13,192 nt of DNA from JAKJEP01 sp964580995. GTDB lineage: Bacteria > Planctomycetota > Phycisphaerae > Sedimentisphaerales > SM23-30. Both the position numbers and the translations under genes were made by a program. Shown here piece after piece: positions 1 through 6,733 of the stretch (position 1 is the first letter of the stretch; each line of letters opens with the position of its first letter). The DNA lies in assembly GCA_964580995.1 (NCBI GenBank), contig CAZOMV010000131.1, positions 1 through 13,192 on the forward strand, read 5' to 3'. Under the pieces are notes generated by a model, which saw only the letters and a program-made list of their open reading frames with translations, was not told where the DNA came from and made no database searches.

Positions 1-33
1 TATCGGCAAAACAATCAAATTAACTTCATAATA

Positions 34-411
34 TTAGATTTGACATAGTACTAGGTTATTCAAGGGAATTTTATACTTTTTCAATATCGCATAAAATCTA
101 GAAACACAATTATGGATTTCTTGCTGTTGTTTCATATCAATTTTATAACTTCCCATTCCAATTTCACCTACTTTATACTGAGGTAAATTTCCAATAAAAT
201 TATGAGCACCAGATAATGGCAAAATGATCCGATTATAAAAAATAGATAGTGCAAGAATGTCAATTATTATCTGTTTACTCTCATTGCCTTGTTCGCTATA
301 GATTGCATTTTTAATTAATATTTTTTTGAGTTCAAAATAAGAGAATCTCATAATCTTACCCAATTTTATTCCTACGCCCATACTAAATATATTAATCATT
401 TCATCATTCAT
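34..411 (-). CDS. AT-rich hypothetical protein, 125 aa
   Basis: I do not recognise this protein. It is 125 residues with an ATG start at 409-411. It is rich in Ile, Lys and Asn, contains no cysteine or histidine cluster typical of a metal site, and shows no clear signal peptide; a moderately hydrophobic stretch (IIIDILALSIFYNRIILPL) lies near residues 48-66. Base composition is very different from its neighbours: about 28% GC over 61-360, against clearly GC-rich genes to the right. It lies downstream of the MBL gene on the same strand, 71 bp away, and only a weak Shine-Dalgarno-like stretch is seen upstream. It could be a recently acquired gene, a gene remnant, or a chance ORF in AT-rich DNA. 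The absence of internal stops over 125 codons at this GC content favours a real gene, but weakly. Confidence 0.45.
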   Translation of the reverse strand: MNDEMINIFSMGVGIKLGKIMRFSYFELKKILIKNAIYSEQGNESKQIIIDILALSIFYNRIILPLSGAHNFIGNLPQYKVGEIGMGSYKIDMKQQQEIHNCVSRFYAILKKYKIPLNNLVLCQI

Positions 412-482
412 ATTGTAAAAACGCCCTTACCTTACTGTTTCCCCTTCCGCATACACTCATTTTGCTGAAAAGTTCTTTTTAA

Positions 483-1889
483 TCAATTTAATTCCACCGT
501 ATCTTTATAAGCGGGGACGGAGACAGACCAGCCGTTCTTTTGTCGCAGGTGGTCGGCGAAGGAATGGGCGATATTGGTTTCGCCGTGGATCACAAAGACA
601 TGCCGGGGCGATTCTTGCAGGGCGGAGAGCCAGCGGTCCAGCTCGGCCCGGTCGGCGTGGCCGGAAAAGCCGTTGATCTTGGCGATGCGGGCACGTACCG
701 GGAAATTCTGCCCCAGAATACGCACCTCTTTGGCCCCTTCGATAATGGTCCGGCCCAGCGTCCCCGCCGCCTGATAGCCGACAAACAGAATCGTGGATTC
801 CGGCCGGTCGATATTATTGGCCAGATGATGCTTGATCCGCCCCCCCGTGCACATGCCGGAACCGGCGATCACCATCACCGTGCCGGAAATATTATTGATC
901 GTCTTGGACTCGGCGGTCTTCTGTACCATCGTCAAGCCCGGGAGTTCAAACGGGGAGGCATGGGAATTGACCCGCTGAATCATTTCTTTATCATACAAAC
1001 CGGGATGGTCCTGAAACACTTTCGTTACGCTGACCGCCATGGGGCTGTCCAGAAACGTCATTAAATGCGGGACACATCCATCGATTAACAATTCATTCAG
1101 ATAATACAAAATTTCCTGTGCCCGTTCGATGGCAAAGCTGGGCACAATGATATTGCCGCCCGCCTTTTTCGTCTCCAGAATCACATGGCACAGCTTCTCT
1201 TTCACCTGCTCCCGCGTTTCGTGGACCCGGTCCCCATACGTCGATTCCACCAGCACATAATCCGCCTGCTCGATGCGGCTGGGGTCCCGCAGGATCGGAC
1301 GGTCCCACCGCCCCACATCCCCGGAAAACAAAATCGTCCGACTCTGGCCATTTTGCCGCACCCGGACCGTAATCGCCGCCGCCCCCAGAATATGTCCGAC
1401 ATTATGAAACCAGGCCTCGATCCCCGGCGCCACTTCGACCGGTTTCTCATACCCACGCGATTGAAACAGCGGAAAACACTCCTGCGCATCTTCCGTCGTG
1501 TACAGTGGTACTTCCGGAAAAGGCCCTTTCCGCCCTTCTTTGCCGTGCCGTTTCTTTTTGAAGCTGGCGTCTTCTTCCTGCAGGTGAGCCGCATCCATCA
1601 AAACAATTTTTGCGATTTCCTGCGTGGCTGACGTGCAATAGATTTTCCCCTGGAATCCTTCCTGTACCATCCGGGGCAGCCAGCCGCAGTGATCCAGATG
1701 CGCATGGGTTAAAAGCACCACACCGAGGGAGGAAATAGGAACCGGAAAATCATCCCAGTTCCGTTCCAGAAAATCACGCTCCTGATACAGCCCGCAATCC
1801 ACCAGAATCCGGGCACCATTGGCCTCCAGCAAAAAACGGGAACCGGTTACATTCTGCGCCGCTCCCAGAAAACTCAGTTTCATATTCAT
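483..1889 (-). CDS. MBL-fold / beta-CASP RNA-processing metallohydrolase
   Basis: Zinc-dependent metallo-beta-lactamase-fold hydrolase of the beta-CASP group (the COG1236/YSH1-like family), predicted to be a cytoplasmic ribonuclease. The N-terminal MBL domain carries HAHLDH (about residues 62-67), a later ligand in HNVGHILGAA, and the SGDVG aspartate. The beta-CASP insert follows (VPSFAIERAQEILYYL, then GSGMCTGGR with the family's glycine-rich turn), and the C-terminal RMMBL segment contains NGFSGHAD. At 468 residues it has the usual full length. I chose the ATG at 1887-1889 because GAGGA (1896-1900 on the minus strand) lies 6 nt upstream; TTG at 1893-1895 is an alternative. A sigma-70-like promoter lies at 1947-1974, so it can be transcribed separately from the HD-GYP gene 141 bp upstream. 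Family is certain; the RNA substrate is unknown. Confidence 0.95.
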   Translation of the reverse strand: MNMKLSFLGAAQNVTGSRFLLEANGARILVDCGLYQERDFLERNWDDFPVPISSLGVVLLTHAHLDHCGWLPRMVQEGFQGKIYCTSATQEIAKIVLMDAAHLQEEDASFKKKRHGKEGRKGPFPEVPLYTTEDAQECFPLFQSRGYEKPVEVAPGIEAWFHNVGHILGAAAITVRVRQNGQSRTILFSGDVGRWDRPILRDPSRIEQADYVLVESTYGDRVHETREQVKEKLCHVILETKKAGGNIIVPSFAIERAQEILYYLNELLIDGCVPHLMTFLDSPMAVSVTKVFQDHPGLYDKEMIQRVNSHASPFELPGLTMVQKTAESKTINNISGTVMVIAGSGMCTGGRIKHHLANNIDRPESTILFVGYQAAGTLGRTIIEGAKEVRILGQNFPVRARIAKINGFSGHADRAELDRWLSALQESPRHVFVIHGETNIAHSFADHLRQKNGWSVSVPAYKDTVELN

Positions 1890-1946
1890 TCTCAATCCTC
1901 AGCAACCAATCGATTCAGTCCTGCCAGCAGGTACCTGTCGCTTGGC

Positions 1947-1974
1947 ATTATACCCTTCGGGCGGGATACGTAAA
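1947..1974 (-). promoter_or_regulatory. sigma-70-like promoter for the MBL gene
   Basis: On the minus strand TTTACG (1974-1969) is followed by a 16-bp spacer and a perfect TATAAT (1952-1947). The predicted start near 1940 gives a leader of about 50 nt before the ATG at 1889. It lies in the 147-bp gap between the HD-GYP stop and the MBL start. The -35 matches the consensus at four of six positions, so this is a reasonable but untested call. Confidence 0.5.
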
Positions 1975-2036
1975 GAACGATCTTCCGCCCCGGCAAAACT
2001 CCCAGGGAACGGAACATTCCCATCCACGGCCAACCA

Positions 2037-3287
2037 TCAGGGGTAGGCCAATTCAAACATATCCGTACAGGAACGAATGAATTCCCGCAGAGCGCCGGGA
2101 ACCGGCATTTCTTCCTGTGGTATTTCATTCAGGTAAGAAATATCTTCCTTCCCAAAGAAAGCCACCTGCATATCCGCGCGGCCTTTCAAAAAGAAGGGCC
2201 CCGCCAGTTCGTCTTTGCCCAACGGATCCCCCAACTCGTCAAACGCCACTACGATTTCCAGATTGAACGGATCCAGCCGATTATAGCGCACCACCACCGC
2301 GGTTTTGCCGTCTTTGAGTTTCAATTTGGTGCCGACCTGGAACGGCTGAATCACGCTGGCGAAGATTTTCATGACCATCGGATCATAAAACCGCCGATAG
2401 TTTCCATACACCATCTCATACAGCACCAAATGGGGGGATTTGGCCTTTTGATAGATTTTGGTGGCAATGGCGGCCGTATAGGCATCCGCCACCCGCATGA
2501 TGCGGGCAAAAATGTTGGTTTCATCCCCGCGGAGCCCTTCCGGATACCCGCTGCCATCCTGATTTTCATGGTGCTGGCGAATGATCAGCTTCACCATCGG
2601 ATCAATCGCATCCGGCAACATGGCTGCCCCCGTCAGCGGATGTGCTTTTACCTGACCGATCTCTTCCTCACTCAGCGGCTCGGATTTCAGGTACAGTTTT
2701 TCCAGCGGAACCATCCCAATATCGTGAAAAATCGCGGCGGTCGCCAGGGGGGTAATGTTCATGCCGTTCTGAATGATTTTGGCCGCACTGAGCCGCTCCC
2801 GCTCCTGTTTGATATAATTGCGTATCGTATTGCCGACCACCAGGCTCAGGTAAAATACATTCGCACAGTGTTCCTGCAAGTAATCATCCCAACTGTGGCT
2901 CTGCTCGATAATCGCCATGGTAATCGGATTATCCTGGAGGTACTGGACCATCTCCTCAATCACTTTCTGAATTCCGGAGATATTATCCGATTCCAGCGCC
3001 AGCCCCGAACTGATGTTTTTACTGACTTTGCCCACCACGGAGGCGACATTTCTGCGAACTTCCTGGGAAATCTTCTGGTCTTTGAGCGTGTCTTCAAACT
3101 CCACCGCCTGATCGAGAACCGGATCAATAATCTGAACCGTCAGGTCCGGAAACTTTCGTTGCAGCGCCTTGATGTCATTCTCATTCAGCTTGCGGCCATA
3201 GGCCAGCAAGATATTGAACCGGTTGACGATATTACTAGCCAGGCACATCCCCGGCTCCAGCTCATTTACATGCAGCAAAATCGGCAT
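2037..3287 (-). CDS. HD-GYP domain protein (c-di-GMP phosphodiesterase-like)
   Basis: Cytoplasmic 416-residue protein of the HD-GYP family, whose members hydrolyse cyclic di-GMP. The N-terminus has the VNELEPGM start typical of DUF3391-like regions that precede HD-GYP domains. The domain spans about residues 130-300: H140, H188-D189 (HDIG), H216 (AHPLTG), H239-H240 (RQHHE), and the GYP signature DGSGYP at 244-249, then ARIMRVADAY. The metal ligands expected for an active enzyme are present. The lysine that usually follows HDIG is Met (HDIGM, residue 192). The C-terminal 110 residues are family-typical but I assign no domain to them. No receiver or membrane segment is fused, so the input signal is not visible. 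ATG at 3285-3287 is preceded by AGGA with a 9-nt gap. It is divergent from the TetR gene. Confidence 0.92.
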   Translation of the reverse strand: MPILLHVNELEPGMCLASNIVNRFNILLAYGRKLNENDIKALQRKFPDLTVQIIDPVLDQAVEFEDTLKDQKISQEVRRNVASVVGKVSKNISSGLALESDNISGIQKVIEEMVQYLQDNPITMAIIEQSHSWDDYLQEHCANVFYLSLVVGNTIRNYIKQERERLSAAKIIQNGMNITPLATAAIFHDIGMVPLEKLYLKSEPLSEEEIGQVKAHPLTGAAMLPDAIDPMVKLIIRQHHENQDGSGYPEGLRGDETNIFARIMRVADAYTAAIATKIYQKAKSPHLVLYEMVYGNYRRFYDPMVMKIFASVIQPFQVGTKLKLKDGKTAVVVRYNRLDPFNLEIVVAFDELGDPLGKDELAGPFFLKGRADMQVAFFGKEDISYLNEIPQEEMPVPGALREFIRSCTDMFELAYP

Positions 3288-3378
3288 GAAATTTCGTCCT
3301 CAATACACCCCGAACTAACATTATTGGACCTTTATCATTCTATCCTTCACAAGGTTTTGAAAAAATAATATATCGCTT

Positions 3379-3407
3379 GTTATATAAAATCGGCTATTTT
3401 AGAACAA
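3379..3407 (-). promoter_or_regulatory. possible promoter for the HD-GYP gene
   Basis: On the minus strand TTGTTC (3407-3402), a 17-bp spacer and TATAAC (3384-3379) form a passable sigma-70 site. It lies about 90 bp upstream of the HD-GYP ATG inside AT-rich DNA where such matches arise easily, so confidence is low. Confidence 0.3.
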
Positions 3408-3549
3408 AAATCCAGTTCCACTTAAATATTATCCAACCATTCAAAATAACCAAAAAATCAATTAACTAGTTATATAAAAATCACTTACAGAAAACATCTC
3501 CCCCGATCCCTCTCAAAGATAATAATTTCACGTTTTTTATAAATCGCTC

Positions 3550-3578
3550 TTGCATACCAAACTTGTGTTTTATACAAT
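3550..3578 (+). promoter_or_regulatory. sigma-70-like promoter for the TetR gene
   Basis: TTGCAT (3550-3555), a 17-bp spacer and TACAAT (3573-3578) form a good sigma-70 match. The predicted transcription start near 3585 falls inside the palindrome at 3579-3593 and leaves a short leader before the ATG at 3606. Confidence 0.5.
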
Positions 3579-3593
3579 CGTTTTAATCAAACG
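3579..3593. promoter_or_regulatory. palindrome, candidate TetR autoregulatory operator
   Basis: CGTTTTAATCAAACG has exact 5-bp arms (CGTTT/AAACG) around a 5-bp centre. It sits just downstream of the predicted -10 element and covers the predicted transcription start of the TetR gene, a common place for a self-repressing operator. The arms are short and the surrounding DNA is AT-rich, so a chance palindrome is possible. Confidence 0.35.
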
Positions 3594-3605
3594 TTGGATT
3601 TATGT

Positions 3606-4271
3606 ATGGAAAATAACAAAAAAATTATGCCCTCCCAAGACGGCAATGCCCGATGTAGAATCCTGATCGCGGCGGAGGCAATCTTCGCGGAAAAAGGCTA
3701 CGCCGCCACCTCCATCCGCGATATCACCAGCCGGGCCGGTTGTAATCTGGCAGCCGTTAATTATCATTTCGGAAATAAAGACAAACTCTATCGGGAAGTC
3801 TTCGATCATCATATGAGCCTCCTGCGTGACCTGCGAGTTGCCGGTATTCAGGAAGTGCTGGACCATAATCCCCACGAACTAACCCTGGAAAACCTGATCC
3901 GCTCCTTTGCCCGCTTCATCTGGAAGCCGCTGGCCAGCGACGATAACAGCCGATTGCTTATGCAGCTATTCACGCGGGAAATGCTCGATCCGCACTTGCC
4001 GCCGGGGATGTTTGTTCAGAGAACCGTACTCCCGGTAAAAGCAGCATTAAAAAACGCCCTCTTGCAGATTTGCCCGGAACTGGAAGAATATCAGGCGGAT
4101 TTATGTATTCATTCCATCATCAGCCAGTTGGTTCATGTTATGCAGACCCGAAAAATGTTCGAGGGTGTGGAGAACACGAACCTGCCCTACCTGAATCTGA
4201 ATATCGCCCTGGACCATATCGCCAATTTTTCCGCCGCGGGAATTCGCCATTACATCAAGGAACAAACTTGA
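3606..4271 (+). CDS. TetR/AcrR-family transcriptional regulator (CecR-like)
   Basis: DNA-binding repressor-type protein of 221 residues. The N-terminal TetR domain (about residues 16-65) shows the helical start RILIAAEAIFAEKGYAATS and the helix-turn-helix IRDITSRAGCNLAAVNYHFGNKDKLY. The rest resembles the CecR/YbiH-type C-terminal domain (DUF1956), with the FTREMLDPHLPP and QLVHVM regions; the ligand is unknown. ATG at 3606 is preferred; an in-frame TTG at 3594 lies against the palindrome and would leave almost no leader, and ATG at 3627 is also possible. No clear Shine-Dalgarno is seen for any of them. The stop TGA (4269-4271) coincides with the first aligned base triplet of the 93-bp repeat. 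No efflux pump gene, the usual partner of CecR-like regulators, is adjacent. Confidence 0.92.
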   Translation: MENNKKIMPSQDGNARCRILIAAEAIFAEKGYAATSIRDITSRAGCNLAAVNYHFGNKDKLYREVFDHHMSLLRDLRVAGIQEVLDHNPHELTLENLIRSFARFIWKPLASDDNSRLLMQLFTREMLDPHLPPGMFVQRTVLPVKAALKNALLQICPELEEYQADLCIHSIISQLVHVMQTRKMFEGVENTNLPYLNLNIALDHIANFSAAGIRHYIKEQT

Positions 4272-4361
4272 CGGAACCGCCCAAAGTCGATATCGACATC
4301 CAAAAACGGCTCTGGCTCACCAATAACAAGGGATCGAAGAGCTTTTGACGCTGGCGTCAAA
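4269..4361. repeat. 93-bp dispersed repeat, copy A
   Basis: This segment aligns without gaps to 11177-11269, 82 of 93 bases identical by my count. Blocks of 20 and 23 bases are fully identical. It ends in the palindrome TTTGACGCTGGCGTCAAA (4344-4361). A second palindrome GTCGATATCGAC lies at 4286-4297. The copy starts exactly at the TetR stop codon. It is not long enough to encode a transposase and has no obvious target-site duplication, so its class (REP-like, MITE-like, or conserved 3'-end element) is not settled. Confidence 0.85.
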
Positions 4362-4389
4362 CTTCATAAGGCTTGCCGCCTAAATTACC

Positions 4390-4418
4390 TTGATCCTCAT
4401 CCCCTCCTTGTATATGAT
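4390..4418 (+). promoter_or_regulatory. sigma-70-like promoter for the pentapeptide-period gene
   Basis: TTGATC (4390-4395), a 17-bp spacer and TATGAT (4413-4418) lie upstream of the gene starting at 4480, giving a leader of about 55 nt. The -10 matches five of six positions and the -35 four of six. Confidence 0.45.
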
Positions 4419-4479
4419 TCTTGAAGATGTGATGAATATCTTCCGAAAAATATTTCGCAAGGAGCCGCCCTAACCGAAT

Positions 4480-4959
4480 ATGTCCGAACCAAAACCAAAC
4501 AACCTGACTTTGGATCACGACCCCCAATTGCAAGCCCAGATCCGCCTGGCCATCAATCGGCAACTGGCGGGATTCGAATATCGCAGCAAGGCCAATATCC
4601 TGGGCATACCTCTGGTCCACGTCTGCCGCGGCGGCCTCGGTAGTCAGGGTATTGCCAAAGGCATAATCGCCATCGGAGATATCGCCATCGGATTTCTGGC
4701 GGTGGGCGGCCTGGCGGTCGGATTTATCTCGCTCGGAGCGATCAGTCTGGGGATTATCGCCGTCGCCGGTATCGCTGGAGGACTGCTGGCCATCGGCGGA
4801 GTGGGCCTGGGCTTTCTGGCCTTCGCCGGCTGTGCCATCGGATACACCGTCTGGGGCGCTATCGCCATCGGCGCGCATGCCCACGGAGCGGTGGCCATCG
4901 GCCTGCACGTCGTCGGCTCGGTAATGATCTCACCTGACGGCATCCGATTCCCGCAATAG
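4480..4959 (+). CDS. glycine-periodic pentapeptide-repeat-like protein
   Basis: A 159-residue protein of unknown function. Residues 1-60 are ordinary sequence with the segment FEYRSKANILGIPLVHV before the repeats. From residue 61 to 146 every fifth residue is Gly, except Ala at 96 and 116, giving about 18 tandem units of the form G-x-[ILV]-[AS]-[ILV] (for example IIAIG, FLAVG, FISLG). The spacing matches the five-residue step of pentapeptide-repeat beta-helices, but the units lack the usual Asn/Asp and are very hydrophobic, so a membrane-bound or glycine-packed structure is also possible. I recall similar N-terminal segments plus AIG-type repeats in uncharacterised bacterial proteins. An in-frame TAA at 4471 makes 4480 the earliest start; AAGGAG at 4459-4464 is a rather distant 15 nt away. 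It stands alone between the TetR gene and the envelope block. Confidence 0.85.
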   Translation: MSEPKPNNLTLDHDPQLQAQIRLAINRQLAGFEYRSKANILGIPLVHVCRGGLGSQGIAKGIIAIGDIAIGFLAVGGLAVGFISLGAISLGIIAVAGIAGGLLAIGGVGLGFLAFAGCAIGYTVWGAIAIGAHAHGAVAIGLHVVGSVMISPDGIRFPQ

Positions 4960-5030
4960 CTTGCCATTTAACCACTTTTCCACCACCAAACCGCCTTGCA
5001 TCCCAGCCTAAATTCTTTCTCTATAGACTG

Positions 5031-5058
5031 TTGCAATCTGCTCTCAAACCGGTATAAT
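5031..5058 (+). promoter_or_regulatory. sigma-70-like promoter for the envelope gene block
   Basis: TTGCAA (5031-5036), a 16-bp spacer and a perfect TATAAT (5053-5058). The predicted start near 5065 gives a leader of about 35 nt before the ATG at 5100. This is among the strongest promoter matches in the window and probably drives the BamD-like gene and perhaps the genes behind it. Confidence 0.6.
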
Positions 5059-5099
5059 GTCCGTGAATTCTAGGTAAATGTCTTATTTTGGTGCTGTTT

Positions 5100-6032
5100 A
5101 TGAAAAAGTTTGTTTTCCTGTTCATTTTTGGTATCGGCCTGTTTTTAGCAGCCGCTTCGGTTTGCTTCTCGGAAACCCTCGTTCTCAACGAGCAGGACCA
5201 ATGGCAATCCATTAACGATTTGCCGGAAGATCTGGCTGTCATTCAGGAATATCTGGACCGGGGCAAAGCCAAAAAAGCCAACAAAACCGCCAAAAAATGG
5301 ATTAAGAACAACCCCGATTCCCCTTATATGGACCAGGCCCTCTTCCTCAAGGCCCAGGCCCAGTTTGACCGGAAATTATATTATCAGTCCTTTCTGGATC
5401 TGGAAGACCTGCTGAACGAATACGGCACCAGCAAGCTCTTTGTCCCCGCCCTGGAAAAGGAAGTCGAAATCGCTAAACTCTTTCTGGCAGGCAAGAAACG
5501 AAAAGTCTGGGGGTTCATTCCCGCCAGTGCCCGCACCGAGGCGATCGAAATCCTGGACATCGTGGCCGAACACTGGCCCGGCTCCGAACTGGCAGCCACG
5601 GCTTTAATGATCCAGGCCGACTACTACTTTCAGAAAGACCGTTTTACCGAAGCCCAGCAGACCTATCAGGTGGTGGTCGATCAGTACAGCAAAAGCCAAT
5701 ATTACCAAACCGCCCTGCGGCTCAATGCCGAGTCTTCCCACGCCATTTACCAGGGCTATTATTACGACGGCAGCTCTCTGGAAGACGCCAGATTCCGCTA
5801 CCTGCAATATCAGGCCCGCTTCCCGGAAGATGCCGCCCGCATCGGCGTGGACCAGAGACTCACCCGCATCCACTGGCAACAGGCCCAAAAAGAATATAAA
5901 ATCGCCGATTTCTACCGGAGAACCAAAAAATATAACTCCGCAAAATATTATTGCCAATCCATCATGAAACGCTGGCCCGATACCGAATGGGCACAGAAAG
6001 CCAGGGAAATGCTCGAAAAATATAATTTGTAG
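5100..6032 (+). CDS. BamD-like TPR protein, exported
   Basis: A 310-residue exported protein resembling BamD/YfiO, the TPR lipoprotein of the outer-membrane beta-barrel assembly machinery. It begins MKKFVFLFIFGIGLFLAAAS, a clear signal peptide. The body is built from TPR-like helical pairs, such as ALFLKAQAQFDRKLYYQSF, ATALMIQADYYFQKDRFTEA and EYKIADFYRRTKKYNSAKYY near the C-terminus, with the spaced A/Y pattern of BamD-type repeats. The cysteine in AASVCFS is a poor lipobox (Val at -1), so lipid anchoring is uncertain. ATG at 5100 gives an intact signal sequence; the in-frame TTG at 5088 adds four residues. It is followed 67 bp later by an LptE-like gene, which supports an outer-membrane role. 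Other TPR periplasmic proteins remain possible. Confidence 0.75.
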   Translation: MKKFVFLFIFGIGLFLAAASVCFSETLVLNEQDQWQSINDLPEDLAVIQEYLDRGKAKKANKTAKKWIKNNPDSPYMDQALFLKAQAQFDRKLYYQSFLDLEDLLNEYGTSKLFVPALEKEVEIAKLFLAGKKRKVWGFIPASARTEAIEILDIVAEHWPGSELAATALMIQADYYFQKDRFTEAQQTYQVVVDQYSKSQYYQTALRLNAESSHAIYQGYYYDGSSLEDARFRYLQYQARFPEDAARIGVDQRLTRIHWQQAQKEYKIADFYRRTKKYNSAKYYCQSIMKRWPDTEWAQKAREMLEKYNL

Positions 6033-6062
6033 TTTTTATGCCTAAACAGACTCGATTCAGGC

Positions 6063-6068
6063 TATAAT
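6063..6068 (+). promoter_or_regulatory. -10 element (TATAAT) before the LptE-like gene
   Basis: A perfect TATAAT without a recognisable -35 lies upstream of the LptE-like gene. A start near 6075 would leave almost no leader for the ATG at 6079 but about 25 nt for the ATG at 6100, which has GGAA 5 nt upstream. Confidence 0.35.
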
Positions 6069-6099
6069 TATCTATGGAATGTACAATACGGGAATAACT

Positions 6100-6663
6100 A
6101 TGACAGAAACGTTCGGGTGCACAAAAATTAACTTCTTGAAACATAAGAACTTGTGCCGATTCTGGCCGGTCCTGGCTTTTTTTCTGCCCTTGATCGGCTG
6201 TCACGATGCCGAACCGACATCGGGTTACACCAGTAGAAGCCTCTATAATAGCGATATTGAAACCGTCTGTGTCGATATGTTTCAATCGGACAGTTTCCGG
6301 CGCGGGGCGGAGTTTAACCTGACCCGATCCGTATGCCAGCAACTGGAGCTTCACAGCCCGTACAAGATTATCGCGGACCGGCGAAAAGCCGATACGGTGC
6401 TGTATGGCAGCATCAGCAGCATCGAGGAAAAGGCCCTGACCCAGCAGCGGGAACTGGACCGCCCCATGCAAAGCCAGATCGTCGTCATCGCTCAGGTCAC
6501 ATGGAAAGATTTACGCAGTGGGGATCTGATTATGGACAATAAAAAATTCAAAGTCAGCGGCCAATATGCCAATCTCCTGGCGGCCGGCGAAAACAGTGCC
6601 ATCCAGGAAGCGGTAAACGAAATGGCGATTCAAATTGTCCAGGCTATGGAAGATCCATGGTAA
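6100..6663 (+). CDS. lptE: LptE-like lipopolysaccharide-assembly lipoprotein
   Basis: Predicted outer-membrane lipoprotein of 187 residues, related to LptE, which plugs the LptD barrel that inserts lipopolysaccharide. A hydrophobic segment ends in the lipobox LIGC, with the lipidated cysteine near residue 34. After it come features of the LptE-related family: GYTSRSLY, VCVDMFQSDSFRRGAEFNLTRSV, IIADRRKADTVLYGSI and VVIAQVTWKDLRSGDLI, matching its pattern of a beta-strand, a helix starting RRG.EF.LTR, then ADT.L.G and VTWKDLR.G. ATG at 6100 is preferred because of GGAA 5 nt upstream and the position of the -10 element; ATG at 6079 would add seven residues. It lies between the BamD-like gene and ftsH in the same direction. 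No LptD gene is in the window. Confidence 0.75.
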   Translation: MTETFGCTKINFLKHKNLCRFWPVLAFFLPLIGCHDAEPTSGYTSRSLYNSDIETVCVDMFQSDSFRRGAEFNLTRSVCQQLELHSPYKIIADRRKADTVLYGSISSIEEKALTQQRELDRPMQSQIVVIAQVTWKDLRSGDLIMDNKKFKVSGQYANLLAAGENSAIQEAVNEMAIQIVQAMEDPW

Positions 6664-6733
6664 ATCGTACAGGTTTGCATAACAGTAGTATATATGGCTT
6701 TTTTCCTTTATAGAAAGAAAAATAGAGAGTTAC

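Larger units (their letters stand above)
3288..3605. other. AT-rich divergent intergenic region
   Basis: This 318-bp gap separates the divergent HD-GYP and TetR genes. It is much more AT-rich than the flanking genes. I see candidate promoters in both directions (3379-3407 minus, 3550-3578 plus), a palindrome at 3579-3593, and an 11-bp direct repeat GTTATATAAAA at 3379-3389 and 3469-3479. No ORF or RNA gene was recognised in it. Confidence 0.7.

Noticed and set aside
540..1064. Plus-strand ORF opposite the MBL gene
   Set aside because: Antisense shadow of a gene with complete beta-CASP motifs; no protein features of its own.
2430..3368. 312-aa plus-strand ORF opposite the HD-GYP gene
   Set aside because: Antisense shadow; the minus strand encodes an intact HD-GYP protein.
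4344..4361. Repeat palindrome as a simple rho-independent terminator
   Set aside because: The arms leave a 2-4 nt loop and no consistent T run follows copy A, so a plain terminator does not explain conservation of the other 75 bp.
4357..4908. Long minus-strand ORF opposite the pentapeptide-period gene
   Set aside because: Its upstream part is the antisense of the 5-residue repeat and consists of low-complexity Asp/Gln/Ser-rich sequence. Only the last ~20 residues lie outside the gene, and these are discussed as a possible remnant.
6675..6697. Promoter directly before ftsH (TTGCAT and nearby TATATA)
   Set aside because: The spacing between the hexamers is wrong (about 10 bp), and no -10 lies at 16-18 bp.
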